Shown here: positions 6,168-14,899 of the stretch, piece by piece | How the letters are laid out: each line of letters starts with the position of its first letter | Position numbering within the stretch: the stretch's first letter is position 1 | NCBI GenBank assembly: GCA_934662565.1 | Contig: CAKUKI010000005.1 | Coordinates: 62,001-126,000, forward strand | From: an uncultured Elusimicrobiales bacterium | Lineage (GTDB): Bacteria; Elusimicrobiota; Elusimicrobia; Elusimicrobiales; Elusimicrobiaceae | Length of the DNA stretch: 64,000 nt | Reading direction: 5' to 3' | Notes under the pieces: model-generated | The model's input: the letters and a program-made list of their open reading frames with translations, nothing else | Databases searched by the model: none | Told to the model about the DNA's origin: nothing | Program-made: the position numbers and the translations under genes

Positions 6168-7454
6168 CTATTTGGTGACGGCGTTGTTTTTGAGGAATTC
6201 AAAAACTTTGCGTTCGCCCAAGGTAGCCATAATGTGCGCTTTGCGTTCGTCAAAGAAAACCTTAATTTTCTTTTCTTCGGCTTTGTTATTGGCACTGGCT
6301 AAGCTCTTGTCCAGTTCGGCTTTCCAATCCGCTTCCGTGGCTTCCAAATTTTCTTTTTTGGCAATAGCGTGGATGATATACCCTACGCGCAAGTCCTTTT
6401 CCACAGACGGGCGGATGCGTTCTTCAAAACTTTTGCGCTGTTCTTCCGTCAGTTGTTCCGGTTTCATTTTGGTCATGCTGGTGACAAAATTGCGCAAGGA
6501 AGATTCCGTATATTCTTCCACCAAGCTTTGCGGCAAATCAAAGTGGTTCATTTTAATCAAATGGTCTTCAATTTCGGCCGTTTCGGCGCGGCGGGCGTTT
6601 TGTTTGGCTTCTTCGTCCAAGCTTTCTTTTACTTTGGCTTTCAGCGCGTCCAAGGTGTCAAAACCCATGTCTTTGGCAAAAGCATCATCCAATTTGGGCA
6701 ATACTTTGTTTTTAATTTCGTCCACAGTCACTTCAAAAGACAACGTATCTTCGCCTTCTTTCACTTCGTAAGATTTTTTATCGCCTTTTTTAAGCCCTTT
6801 AATGGCATCTGCCAAGCCGGTCATGGTTTGCGGGGCAGCCATATCAATCAGCTCGCTATCGGCAGACAGTTTGTAGTCGTCTTTGCCGTTTCTTTTGCCT
6901 TTGTAATGCACAACCGCATAGCATTTGTCGTCAATCACGGCGTCATCCGCGGTGTTTTCCAAACGGGCGTTAGCGTCCAAAACGCGGTCCAAATTTTCCT
7001 GTACTTCGGCATCCGTGGCGGTTTCGGTCTTTTTGGTTAAGGTAATGCCTTTGTAATCTTTTACATCAAATTCCGGCGCAACATCTACGGCAATTTCAAA
7101 ATTAAAGGCTTTGCCGTCTTCAAAAGAGGCAAAATCCCCCTTAGTAAGTACCGGTACAGCAACCGGATTTAATTTGGCTTGTTCCATACCGCCGGTAATA
7201 GCGGCTTTTACCGTTAAATCCAAAGCGCGTTCTTTAATGTGGCCGCCAAAATTTTGTTTGACCAAATCCAGCGGTACTTTCCCAGCGCGGAACCCCTGCA
7301 TTTGGGCACGGGATTGCACCTGTACGGCGGCATTTTGAAAGCATTTGCTTACCAGAGCGGGGGTGGCTTCTACGGCCAAGGTGACCTTGCAGCCTTCTTT
7401 AGACAGCTGCTTGGCTTTTACGTCGCCCGCTTCTGCGGTTTTGAAAATAGACAT
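6168..7454 (-). CDS. tig: Trigger factor
   Basis: The 428-residue protein is a full-length trigger factor, the ribosome-bound chaperone that meets nascent chains at the exit tunnel. The N-terminal ribosome-binding segment has the signature QGFRAGKVPLDLVKQNFG (about residues 54-71; compare the family's GFRxGKxP). A degenerate FKBP-type middle domain follows (VVHYKGKRNGK...LIDMAAPQTM, to about 235). The helical C-terminal arms make up the rest, including LPQSLVEEY. The ATG at 7454 is preceded by AGGAG. It is probably transcribed alone between the tRNA genes and its own terminator. Confidence 0.95.
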   Translation of the reverse strand: MSIFKTAEAGDVKAKQLSKEGCKVTLAVEATPALVSKCFQNAAVQVQSRAQMQGFRAGKVPLDLVKQNFGGHIKERALDLTVKAAITGGMEQAKLNPVAVPVLTKGDFASFEDGKAFNFEIAVDVAPEFDVKDYKGITLTKKTETATDAEVQENLDRVLDANARLENTADDAVIDDKCYAVVHYKGKRNGKDDYKLSADSELIDMAAPQTMTGLADAIKGLKKGDKKSYEVKEGEDTLSFEVTVDEIKNKVLPKLDDAFAKDMGFDTLDALKAKVKESLDEEAKQNARRAETAEIEDHLIKMNHFDLPQSLVEEYTESSLRNFVTSMTKMKPEQLTEEQRKSFEERIRPSVEKDLRVGYIIHAIAKKENLEATEADWKAELDKSLASANNKAEEKKIKVFFDERKAHIMATLGERKVFEFLKNNAVTK

Positions 7455-7483
7455 GTCTTACACTCCTGTTTTTGGTTCAAAAA

Positions 7484-7565
7484 TGGACGGAGAGGGACTT
7501 GAACCCTCACGGATTGCTCCATACGCTCCTAAGGCGTACGCGTCTGCCGATTCCGCCATCCGTCC
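7484..7565 (-). tRNA. tRNA-Leu (anticodon UAG)
   Basis: The acceptor stem GGACGGA/TCCGTCC, a long variable arm typical of tRNA-Leu and the T arm GAGGGTTCAAGTCCCTC are all visible. The anticodon stem TACGC/GCGTA closes the loop CTTAGGA, giving anticodon TAG. CCA is not encoded, which fits the presence of a CCA-adding-type enzyme at 9788-11299. It lies 30 nt upstream of tig on the same strand. Confidence 0.93.
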
Positions 7566-7600
7566 GTTTTCTTTTATTAAAATTGTTTGCGTGAAAAAAG

Positions 7601-7673
7601 TGGGCCATGTGAGGCTCGAACTCACGACCTTACGCTTAAGAGGCGTCTGCTCTACCAACTGAGCTAATGGCCC
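7601..7673 (-). tRNA. tRNA-Lys (anticodon CUU)
   Basis: The 73-nt sequence has the acceptor stem GGGCCAT/ATGGCCC, D arm GCTCAGTTGGTAGAGC, loop CTCTTAA (anticodon CTT) and T arm GTGAGTTCGAGCCTCAC. CCA is not encoded. It is the first gene of a short tRNA-Lys, tRNA-Leu pair read leftward toward tig. Confidence 0.95.
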
Positions 7674-7690
7674 ATCACGGGTATACTTAA

Positions 7691-7699
7691 ATTATAGCA
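7691..7699 (-). promoter_or_regulatory. Extended -10 promoter of the tRNA pair
   Basis: TTGCTATAAT on the minus strand (TATAAT at 7691-7696) lies 17 nt before the tRNA-Lys 5' end. The same extended -10 (TGCTATAAT) is used upstream of other genes in this window. Confidence 0.6.
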
Positions 7700-7840
7700 A
7701 AAAACGCAGTATTTGTTCTGTTTTGCCCTAGCGGACAAGTGGCAGGAAGGCCCTGCCTACGGCGTTTTAATATAGTTTTATTTTAACATATTTTACTTAA
7801 AATGTGCAAAAGTTTCACACGGGCAGAAGCGCTTTCAACT

Positions 7841-7849
7841 TGCTATAAT
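7841..7849 (+). promoter_or_regulatory. Extended -10 promoter of the DUF885 gene
   Basis: TGCTATAAT (hexamer 7844-7849) lies about 30 nt upstream of the ATG at 7880, which also has an AAGGA site. No good -35 is seen. Confidence 0.55.
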
Positions 7850-7879
7850 AATAGAATATCTTATATATAAGGATACAAA

Positions 7880-9718
7880 ATGAACACATGGAAAACCCTT
7901 CTTGCGCTGGCTGCCGTTGGTTTATTGGCGGCTGCGCCGGCACGGGCCGCCGAGGACCCCTTTGCCATTTTTGACAATATTGATGCCATGATGGAAGACA
8001 ATGCTTTAATGGAAGCCTCCAACCGCTATGAATCCATTATGCTAATGTTCTTTCCGGAACGAGCCACCCTGCTGGGCTTTGAATCTGCCAACGCGCAGTT
8101 AGATACCCGCACTCCGGCGCGTGAACAAGCCGCCCTGCTGGCCCTGCAAAGCCTTCAAACCGCCATTAAAGAAATGCACGGCGAAAAATTCTCCCCCGCC
8201 AAACGCATGGATTACACCCTGCTAAAAGCCCGCGTGGATTATGAAATTTGGCAATTAAACCGCAACCGTTTAAGTACGGACCCGCTTTATTACACCCAAG
8301 CGTATGATGCGGTTTATGATTTGCTCCTCAAGCGTTTAAGCTTGCCCGTCCGCCAGAACGAGGCGCTATCCGCCCGCTCGGCCGCGCTAGCCCAAACGGC
8401 CGCACAAGCCCGCCAAAACTTGCAGGCACCGTCTGCCTTTTTGGCCCAGTTGGCTATGGAAAAAGCCTACTACGCCTATTTGGCTTATGAGCAAGTTTCC
8501 CTCCGTTTGCAAACACAAGCGCAGGACGATATCACCCGCCAAGATGCACGGCAAAAAACAAATATCGCCCGCAAAAACTTAAAACAGATGTTTGAGTTCT
8601 TTAAGACCCTTTCCCAGCAAGAAGAAACGCCGGATTTCCGCTTGGGTGAAAAAGACTATCTGTTTGTGCTGCAAAATAAATATTTTATTACGGATTCTCC
8701 GTCCGCTTTGCGTAAAGCGGCCCAACGCCGCCTGTTGCAAGCCCGCAAAAACCTGCAAGACGCGCTGGACCCTTTTACGGTAGATGCCGACGAAGAAGCC
8801 GAAGTAATTACCGAAGACGGCGCCGTACCGGTAAAAAAAGCCAAAAAGAAAAAACGCAACAAAAAAGCGCCCTTACCCACCGCGGCCGATTTTTATACTA
8901 TTAAAAGCCGTCTGGCTTTGGACGCCAGCACGAACAACATCTTGTTTTCCATAGCGCAAGAAGCCCAAAACGCGGCCGACTTTTTGGCAGACCGCAACGC
9001 CATAAAAGCATTTAAGGGGCCGTTTAATGTGCAAGCCCTGCCTGCTTATTTTGCATATATGCAAGCTTATAAATTTGTGCCGCCTTACGGGGCGCAAAAC
9101 TTACCAACGGACGATTTTTTTGTCCGCTTACCCACCGGCAACGCGCTGGCCAAACAAAAAATGGCCGTGCAAGACTTAAACCCGTCCGCCCGCAAACTGA
9201 TGATTGCCGGCGAACTGGTCCCCGGCCGCTATTATAAATCCGTCCAGCAAAATGCGCTAGGCGGCATACGCAAACGCTACGGCGTGCCTACCCTAAACAA
9301 CGGCTGGAGCGTTTATGCCCAACATACCGCGCAAGAGGCGGGCTACCTCGTCACCGATACGGACAACCTGTTTTTAGCCTTTGAGGATTACCGCCGTGCC
9401 GCCGCGGCCGCTGTGGACGTGAATTTGCACTTGGGGCAATTTTCCTATGCGGATGCCATGACCTTTTTAACACAAGCCAACGGATTTGAAAAAGAAGAAG
9501 CGGAAAAAATCATCAAATCCGCCACCGCCGCCCCCGCAGAGGCGCTTTCCTATTGCGTTGGGTACGAAACGCTTAACACGCTGCGCCAAAAATACCAAAA
9601 GAAACTGGGCGCACGCTTCAGCGCGGCAGATTTCAACGCGCGCGTATTGGGCATTGGGGATATTCCCCCCGCCCAGCTTTCCAAAGCGTTGGAAGATTCT
9701 TACAAACACAAAAAATAA
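7880..9718 (+). CDS. DUF885 family exported protein lacking the metal-binding histidines
   Basis: The 612-residue protein begins with a signal peptide (MNTWKTLLALAAVGLLAAAPARA) and resembles the DUF885 family. The C-terminal half has the family pattern GWSVYAQ, then NLHLGQFSYADAMTFL, then PAEALSYCVGYETLNTLRQKY. In most family members a HExxPGH motif suggests a metallopeptidase. Here the corresponding segment is GELVPGRYYKS (about residue 445), so both histidines are replaced. A Lys-rich insert (about 310-335, KKAKKKKRNKK) is also present. The protein may have lost catalysis or act as a binding protein. It is transcribed alone. Confidence 0.75.
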   Translation: MNTWKTLLALAAVGLLAAAPARAAEDPFAIFDNIDAMMEDNALMEASNRYESIMLMFFPERATLLGFESANAQLDTRTPAREQAALLALQSLQTAIKEMHGEKFSPAKRMDYTLLKARVDYEIWQLNRNRLSTDPLYYTQAYDAVYDLLLKRLSLPVRQNEALSARSAALAQTAAQARQNLQAPSAFLAQLAMEKAYYAYLAYEQVSLRLQTQAQDDITRQDARQKTNIARKNLKQMFEFFKTLSQQEETPDFRLGEKDYLFVLQNKYFITDSPSALRKAAQRRLLQARKNLQDALDPFTVDADEEAEVITEDGAVPVKKAKKKKRNKKAPLPTAADFYTIKSRLALDASTNNILFSIAQEAQNAADFLADRNAIKAFKGPFNVQALPAYFAYMQAYKFVPPYGAQNLPTDDFFVRLPTGNALAKQKMAVQDLNPSARKLMIAGELVPGRYYKSVQQNALGGIRKRYGVPTLNNGWSVYAQHTAQEAGYLVTDTDNLFLAFEDYRRAAAAAVDVNLHLGQFSYADAMTFLTQANGFEKEEAEKIIKSATAAPAEALSYCVGYETLNTLRQKYQKKLGARFSAADFNARVLGIGDIPPAQLSKALEDSYKHKK

Positions 9719-9737
9719 ACGGTTGTTGAGCATACAA

Positions 9738-9773
9738 AAATCCGAGTCTGGTAAACAGACTCGGATTTATTTT
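9738..9773. terminator. Bidirectional terminator
   Basis: AAATCCGAGTCTG (9738-9750) pairs with CAGACTCGGATTT (9755-9767) between two convergent genes, with T-rich sequence on the plus side and A-rich sequence on the other. Confidence 0.8.
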
Positions 9774-9787
9774 ACTGTTTGTAATCC

Positions 9788-11299
9788 TTATTTTTCCTGC
9801 GGGGTAAGGGGCAAACTTTTCAAAAATGCCAGTGCGTCTTCTTTGGTGACTACTCTTCCTTCCACCTGTGCGTCCGCCACTTTTTCCAGCAGTTCGCCCA
9901 CTTGCGGGCCGGACGGCAAGTTGAGTGCTTGCATCACGTCCCGCCCGTTAATTAACTGGGTGGGTTTAATTTTTTTGGGTTGGTCAAAATACTTTTTAAG
10001 CAGTAAGGAAAGCACTTGTAAATGCCGCAGCGTTTTGCCGATATTGGCCGTCTTTTTGGCGCGTTCCAAACTCATCATCCGCTCCCCACTGCAGGGCAAA
10101 ATGCGCCTAAGCTGGGCATCCGTCACATAACTGGTGTAGTCACTCCAGCACAAAAAGAGCAGCGGCAAGGCGGCATCCCCCAAATCCCGAAAGAAGTGAT
10201 ACGCGCCGCGGTCCGTAATCACGTCATTACTGGCCAAATTGCTCGGGCGCAAATGCTCCGCAATCATAGCGCAAATCAGGCGCATATCCGCCCGACTGTA
10301 ATGCAATTTTTCCAACTCTTTTTTGGCCATACGCGCGCCGCGTTCTTCGTGATAAAAAAACCGCAAGCGGTCCCCCACCACTTTGGCAGTGGACGGCTTG
10401 GCTAAATCGTGCAACAGGGCGGTCATCTTAAAAAGGGCTTTATCGTGCGCCAACGGAGCCAATTTTTTGGCATATTTAGGGAACGCCTTGGGTAGATTAT
10501 CCAACAAAAATTCCATGCGCCGCAAAGTATTTAAGGTGTGGGCCAGTACCCCGCCTTTGCCGTAGTAAACCTCGGCACAGGTGCGCTGAGGCTCTAACGC
10601 CGGGAACACCGCCGTCAAAAGCCCGCACTTATCCATCAGCACAACGTTTTCGTACGCTTTGGAGGTATTAAATAAGCGGACCAGTTCTTCCTGTATGCGT
10701 TCCCCGGCACTCTGCCAGATTAAAGGAGCATCTTTTTTAATTTGCCGCAAAACACTCCCTTCTATGGTAAATTTTAACTCCGCCGCACAGCGGAAAACCC
10801 GCAACATACGCAAAGGGTCCTGCGCTAGCACACGCGGGGAATTTAAGCGGATTACCCGCTCCCGCACCGCTTGCATACCATTGGAATAATCCACTATTTG
10901 CGCGCGGCGCAACCCTTTTAATAACACGCGGGTTTTGCCGTCTTGTTTTTTAAGGGAAATTTGCACCGGCGCCGTGACGGGATAGGCCAACGAATTAAAA
11001 GTAAAATCCCTACGCAACAGGTCTTCTTTCAGGGTTTCGCCTTGCCAAGCCGAAAGGTCAATTTGCAACCCTTCCCGCCGCGTGACCAAACGCCACACGC
11101 CAAACTGGGGGTCCATTTCAAACACGGCCGCGTGCAGTTTTTTAGCCAGTGCAAGGGCCGTTTTTTTAACATCTTCTTTCGGTAAAGTAAGGTCAATATC
11201 GCCGGACCAGCGTTTTAACAAACTGCTGCGCACAATGCCCCCTACATAGTGTGCGTTGGGGGCAGTGTGTTTAATAACCGCGGCGATAGAATCCGTCAT
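9788..11299 (-). CDS. cca: tRNA nucleotidyltransferase / poly(A) polymerase family protein
   Basis: The 503-residue protein has the class II nucleotidyltransferase signature GGIVRSSLLKRWSGDIDLTL (about 20-39, with the DxD metal ligands). RRDFTFNSLAYP follows at about 97 and the neck domain motif RVLAQDPLRMLRVFRCAAEL at about 155-174. A central HD domain has LLHDLAKPST (about 295). It probably adds or repairs CCA on tRNA, in line with tRNA genes in this window that lack encoded CCA, though some relatives are poly(A) polymerases. The ATG at 11299 directly follows the stop codon of the acyl-CoA synthetase gene, with AAGGAA inside that gene, so the two are co-transcribed. Confidence 0.88.
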   Translation of the reverse strand: MTDSIAAVIKHTAPNAHYVGGIVRSSLLKRWSGDIDLTLPKEDVKKTALALAKKLHAAVFEMDPQFGVWRLVTRREGLQIDLSAWQGETLKEDLLRRDFTFNSLAYPVTAPVQISLKKQDGKTRVLLKGLRRAQIVDYSNGMQAVRERVIRLNSPRVLAQDPLRMLRVFRCAAELKFTIEGSVLRQIKKDAPLIWQSAGERIQEELVRLFNTSKAYENVVLMDKCGLLTAVFPALEPQRTCAEVYYGKGGVLAHTLNTLRRMEFLLDNLPKAFPKYAKKLAPLAHDKALFKMTALLHDLAKPSTAKVVGDRLRFFYHEERGARMAKKELEKLHYSRADMRLICAMIAEHLRPSNLASNDVITDRGAYHFFRDLGDAALPLLFLCWSDYTSYVTDAQLRRILPCSGERMMSLERAKKTANIGKTLRHLQVLSLLLKKYFDQPKKIKPTQLINGRDVMQALNLPSGPQVGELLEKVADAQVEGRVVTKEDALAFLKSLPLTPQEK

Positions 11300-12916
11300 T
11301 TATATTCCTTCTTCCGGCTGGGTTTGGCGTTGGGCCATTTTGGCAATAGCATCTTTGCGTAGTTCCCGCTTTAACACTTTGCGCAAAGCATTTTTGGGTA
11401 ATTCTTCCACAAATTCAAAAAGGCGCGGGCGTTTATAGTTATCCAAATGCGTTTTTAAGAATTTGTTAAATTCGGCATCCGTAATTTGCGCGCCTTCTTT
11501 TTTAACCGCATAGCATTTTATAAACTCGCCGCCGCGGCCGTCCGGCACGCCGATAATGGCACATTCTTCTATGGCCGGATGTTCGCAAATGACGGCTTCC
11601 ACTTGGGCAGAAAAGACTTTCAGCCCTTTAATAATAATCATATCTTTCTTGCGGTCTTTAATAAAAATAAAGCCGTCGTCGTCAATCACACCGATATCGC
11701 CGGTTTTGAACCAGCCGTCTTCGGTAAACGCATCATGGGTGGCTTTTTCGTTGCCCAGATAGCCCTTAAACACGTTGGGGCCTTTAATGCAAAGTTCCCC
11801 CTCTTTATTGCGGGGCATTTCTTTGCCGTCTTCGTCCAGCACAATCACGCTTACGGACGGAATGGCCGGACCTACGGATTTAATTTTTTGGAGTTCTTCC
11901 GTATTTACACTGACGACCGGACTGGTTTCGGTTAAGCCGTAGCCTTCCAATATCGGCACGCCGATTTTCTTTTCAAAACGGTCTTTAATATCCTGCGTAA
12001 GCGGAGCCGCGCCGGATACCGCAAAGCGCACATTTTTGAACGGCCAGAAGCGCAAATAAAGTTGTTTAAGCCCTTTGGCCTCTTTGGACAGCACCGCATA
12101 AATTTGCGGTACGGCCAAAATGACGGTCACTTTTTCGGCCCCCATGGCACTCAACCAGTGGCTGGCCGGCATTACGTTGGCCACAATAACCACTTTTAAG
12201 TTTAAGTACATGGGAATAATCACGCACGCCGTCCACGCAAAAGAGTGGAACATCGGGAGCAAACATAAAAAGACGTCGTCGTCCGTAATCTTAAAAATCT
12301 GCGCGCAGGAAATCACATTACTGGCCAAATTGCCGTGCGTGAGCATAGCGCCTTTGGGGAGCCCCGTAGTGCCGGACGTGTACAAAATAAAGGCTAAATC
12401 TTCCAGACCGGCGGCCGGATTGGCGGTTTCTTCGTGGAAGGTGGATTTTTCCACCTGTTCCCAGAATTTTTCCACAATCGGGCAGTCTTTGGCGGACAGG
12501 GGGATTTCGTCCGTTGTAAAAATGGTTTTCAGTTCCGGCAGTTGCGGCAAAAGTTTTACATAATGGCGGATAAACTCTGCCTGCGTGACAATTGCTTTTG
12601 CACCGGAGTCTTTCAAAATATAAGTTAGTTCTTCGGGCTTGGTCACCATAAAGTTCATGGGGATACACACCGCGCCCAGTTTGTATAAACCAAAATTGGT
12701 AGCTACTACATTAATGGAGTTGCGGTGCACTACCGCCACGCGGTCACCTTTTCTAATGCCGTGTTCAAACAGCATATCCGCAATACGGTCCACCTGCACA
12801 AGAAGTTCCCGATAAGTAATGGAACGCTTGGTTCCGGCTTCTACCAAAGCCACTTTTTCCGGGTAGCGGAACGCACTGTCAGCTAAAGCTGTATATAAAT
12901 CTTTACGTCTAATCAT
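11300..12916 (-). CDS. Long-chain acyl-CoA synthetase / AMP-binding ligase
   Basis: The 538-residue protein is a typical ANL-family ligase that activates a fatty acid with ATP and passes it to CoA. It has the P-loop motif LYTSGTTGLPKGAMLTHGN (about 175-195), GYGLTETSP (about 318), the hinge region GWFKTGDIG and DGFIFIKDRKKDMIIIKG, and the C-terminal lysine region PKNALRKVLKREL. The closest characterised group is FadD-type synthetases, but chain-length specificity cannot be read. The ATG has AGAGGAT in front. It is co-transcribed with cca. Confidence 0.88.
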   Translation of the reverse strand: MIRRKDLYTALADSAFRYPEKVALVEAGTKRSITYRELLVQVDRIADMLFEHGIRKGDRVAVVHRNSINVVATNFGLYKLGAVCIPMNFMVTKPEELTYILKDSGAKAIVTQAEFIRHYVKLLPQLPELKTIFTTDEIPLSAKDCPIVEKFWEQVEKSTFHEETANPAAGLEDLAFILYTSGTTGLPKGAMLTHGNLASNVISCAQIFKITDDDVFLCLLPMFHSFAWTACVIIPMYLNLKVVIVANVMPASHWLSAMGAEKVTVILAVPQIYAVLSKEAKGLKQLYLRFWPFKNVRFAVSGAAPLTQDIKDRFEKKIGVPILEGYGLTETSPVVSVNTEELQKIKSVGPAIPSVSVIVLDEDGKEMPRNKEGELCIKGPNVFKGYLGNEKATHDAFTEDGWFKTGDIGVIDDDGFIFIKDRKKDMIIIKGLKVFSAQVEAVICEHPAIEECAIIGVPDGRGGEFIKCYAVKKEGAQITDAEFNKFLKTHLDNYKRPRLFEFVEELPKNALRKVLKRELRKDAIAKMAQRQTQPEEGI

Positions 12917-12970
12917 AGCTCTATCCTCTTTTTAGGTACAAAAGACCTATTTTCTTTATTGTAGTAAAAA

Positions 12971-13846
12971 TTAACCTTGGCGCGGGTCTAAAATATCTCT
13001 AAACGCATCCCCTAGCAGGTTCCACCCCAATACAAACAAAAAAATGGCTCCGCCGGGGATAAACACCGTGTGCCAATACGCCAGTGTATTGCCGGACGTT
13101 CCCAACACCCAGTTGCGCGCCATGGCGATTAACTGCCCCCAATCGGCCGTGCCCGCTTGCGCCCCCAACCCCAAAAAGGAAAGCGAGGCCGCCGTCAGCA
13201 CAATATACCCAATATCCAAACTGGCTACCACCACGGACGGATAAATGGAATTAGGCAGAATATGGCGAAGCATCACCCGCGGGCCGCGCGCACCCAAAGC
13301 ACGCGCCGCCGTCACATAATCGCGTTGTTTAACGGACAAAATATCCCCGCGCACCAACCGCGCGTAAGACGGCCACGCTACGGCGGTTAGGGCAATCATC
13401 ATATTGCGTATATCCGGCCCCAGCATGGCGGCAATTACCATGGCAAGCACCAAAGACGGCACCGCAAACACCACGTCCGTCAGGCGCATAAGCACTTCGT
13501 CCAGCGCACCGCCGAAATACGCCGCCGCACCGCCCACTAACATACCGATTAAAAAAGCAAAAAAGGTGACGCTAATGCCAATCTTAAACGCCAGCCGGCC
13601 CCCCCACACCACACCGTAAAACAAATCGTACTGCTGCTCCGTCGTGCCGAACCAATGCTGGGCAGACGGAGTTTGCGGGGCAATATCATAACTGCTCTGC
13701 GGCATTTGATAGGGGTTATTGGGGTTTTGTGCCGGCGCCAACAGCGGGGCAAACAAGGCCACCAGCCCGAAAAAGCACACCAACACCAACCCGAACAGGG
13801 AAGTTTTATTTTTTATAAAACGCTTAAAAATACGGTTTTCTAACAT
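12971..13846 (-). CDS. Peptide ABC transporter permease (DppC/OppC type)
   Basis: The 291-residue inner-membrane protein has about six membrane segments. Its N-terminus is typical of DppC (RFIKNKTSLFGLVLVCFFGLVALFAP) and the EAA loop reads ALGARGPRVMLRHILPNS (about 183-200). It pairs with the DppB-type permease encoded immediately upstream (3-nt gap) to form the channel. It is the last gene of a five-gene operon. Confidence 0.9.
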   Translation of the reverse strand: MLENRIFKRFIKNKTSLFGLVLVCFFGLVALFAPLLAPAQNPNNPYQMPQSSYDIAPQTPSAQHWFGTTEQQYDLFYGVVWGGRLAFKIGISVTFFAFLIGMLVGGAAAYFGGALDEVLMRLTDVVFAVPSLVLAMVIAAMLGPDIRNMMIALTAVAWPSYARLVRGDILSVKQRDYVTAARALGARGPRVMLRHILPNSIYPSVVVASLDIGYIVLTAASLSFLGLGAQAGTADWGQLIAMARNWVLGTSGNTLAYWHTVFIPGGAIFLFVLGWNLLGDAFRDILDPRQG

Positions 13847-13849
13847 TTG

Positions 13850-14875
13850 TTAATCCAGCCGGATACGCGGGTCCACCGCCGTATATAAAATATCCGAAAG
13901 TAAATTACCCAGCACAAACAACACCGCTACCATCAGGGAAAACCCCATAATGCCCGCAATATCCAACTGCTGTGCGGCTATTACGCCAAAGCGGCCGATA
14001 CCGGGGTATTCAAAAATCGTTTCCACAATAACCGTGCCCCCCAACAAGCGGATAAACTGAATACTGGCCAGCGTAATCACGGGGATAATGGCATTTTTGC
14101 CTGCGTGTTTATAAGTGACGGCGCGCTCCGTAAGCCCTTTGGCGCGGGCGGTGCGCACATAATCTTTACCTAATTCTTCCAGCATGCTGGAGCGCATCAC
14201 GCGCACCATCAGCGCAAAAGAGCCAATGCACAACGTGACCGCCGGCAACACTAAATGGGATAACACATCCCAAAACACCCGCAAATTACCGTTAAGCAAG
14301 GCATCTGCCAGCAAAAAACCGGTATAAGTATGGAAATTCCCGCTATGAACCACCACATCCGTATAGACGGAATAGCCGCCGGGGGCAAACCAACCGAGCC
14401 TGCCGTAAAAGAGCATGAGTAATAACAAACCCAACACAAAAATCGGCAATGAAAATCCCCCCACGGAAAACAACCGCGCGGCCACGTCCTGCCATTTATC
14501 CTTTTTAACGGCAGACACGCACCCGAACCACACGCCGAAAAAGACCACCAAAATAATCGTCACTACCGCCAGTTGCACCGTAGCGGGCAAATAGGCTTTA
14601 ATGGCTTGGGATACCGGCATATTGGCACTTTGGCTGTATCCCAGGTCCCCTTTTAAGGCGTTGCCCAACCAACGGCCGTATTGCTTAAACACATTGTCCC
14701 GCAACCCGTATTTTTGGATGACTTCTTCCAAAGAGCCCATTTGCCGGGGGTCTTTGATGTATAACGAGGCGCGCATTTCCGGGCTGAGCCGCTGAGTTAA
14801 AAAGAAAAGCAGAAACGTCACCCCTAAAATAACCAAGGGCAACAATAACAAGCGGCGCAAAATGTAATTAAACAT
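13850..14875 (-). CDS. Peptide ABC transporter permease (DppB/OppB type)
   Basis: The 341-residue protein has the DppB-type N-terminus (ILRRLLLLPLVILGVTFLLFFLTQRL) and the permease motif RAKGLTERAVTYKHAGKNAIIPVITL. It forms half of the transport channel. The ATG at 14875 is chosen, with AGGA 11 nt upstream; a TTG three codons earlier is too close to that site. It follows the M20 peptidase gene in the operon. Confidence 0.9.
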   Translation of the reverse strand: MFNYILRRLLLLPLVILGVTFLLFFLTQRLSPEMRASLYIKDPRQMGSLEEVIQKYGLRDNVFKQYGRWLGNALKGDLGYSQSANMPVSQAIKAYLPATVQLAVVTIILVVFFGVWFGCVSAVKKDKWQDVAARLFSVGGFSLPIFVLGLLLLMLFYGRLGWFAPGGYSVYTDVVVHSGNFHTYTGFLLADALLNGNLRVFWDVLSHLVLPAVTLCIGSFALMVRVMRSSMLEELGKDYVRTARAKGLTERAVTYKHAGKNAIIPVITLASIQFIRLLGGTVIVETIFEYPGIGRFGVIAAQQLDIAGIMGFSLMVAVLFVLGNLLSDILYTAVDPRIRLD

Positions 14876-14899
14876 ACGGTACAATATCCTTTCTAAAAA

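Noticed and set aside
6369..7040. Long open frame antisense to tig
   Set aside because: It is a shadow of the trigger factor gene, with Phe-rich nonsense sequence and no start signals.
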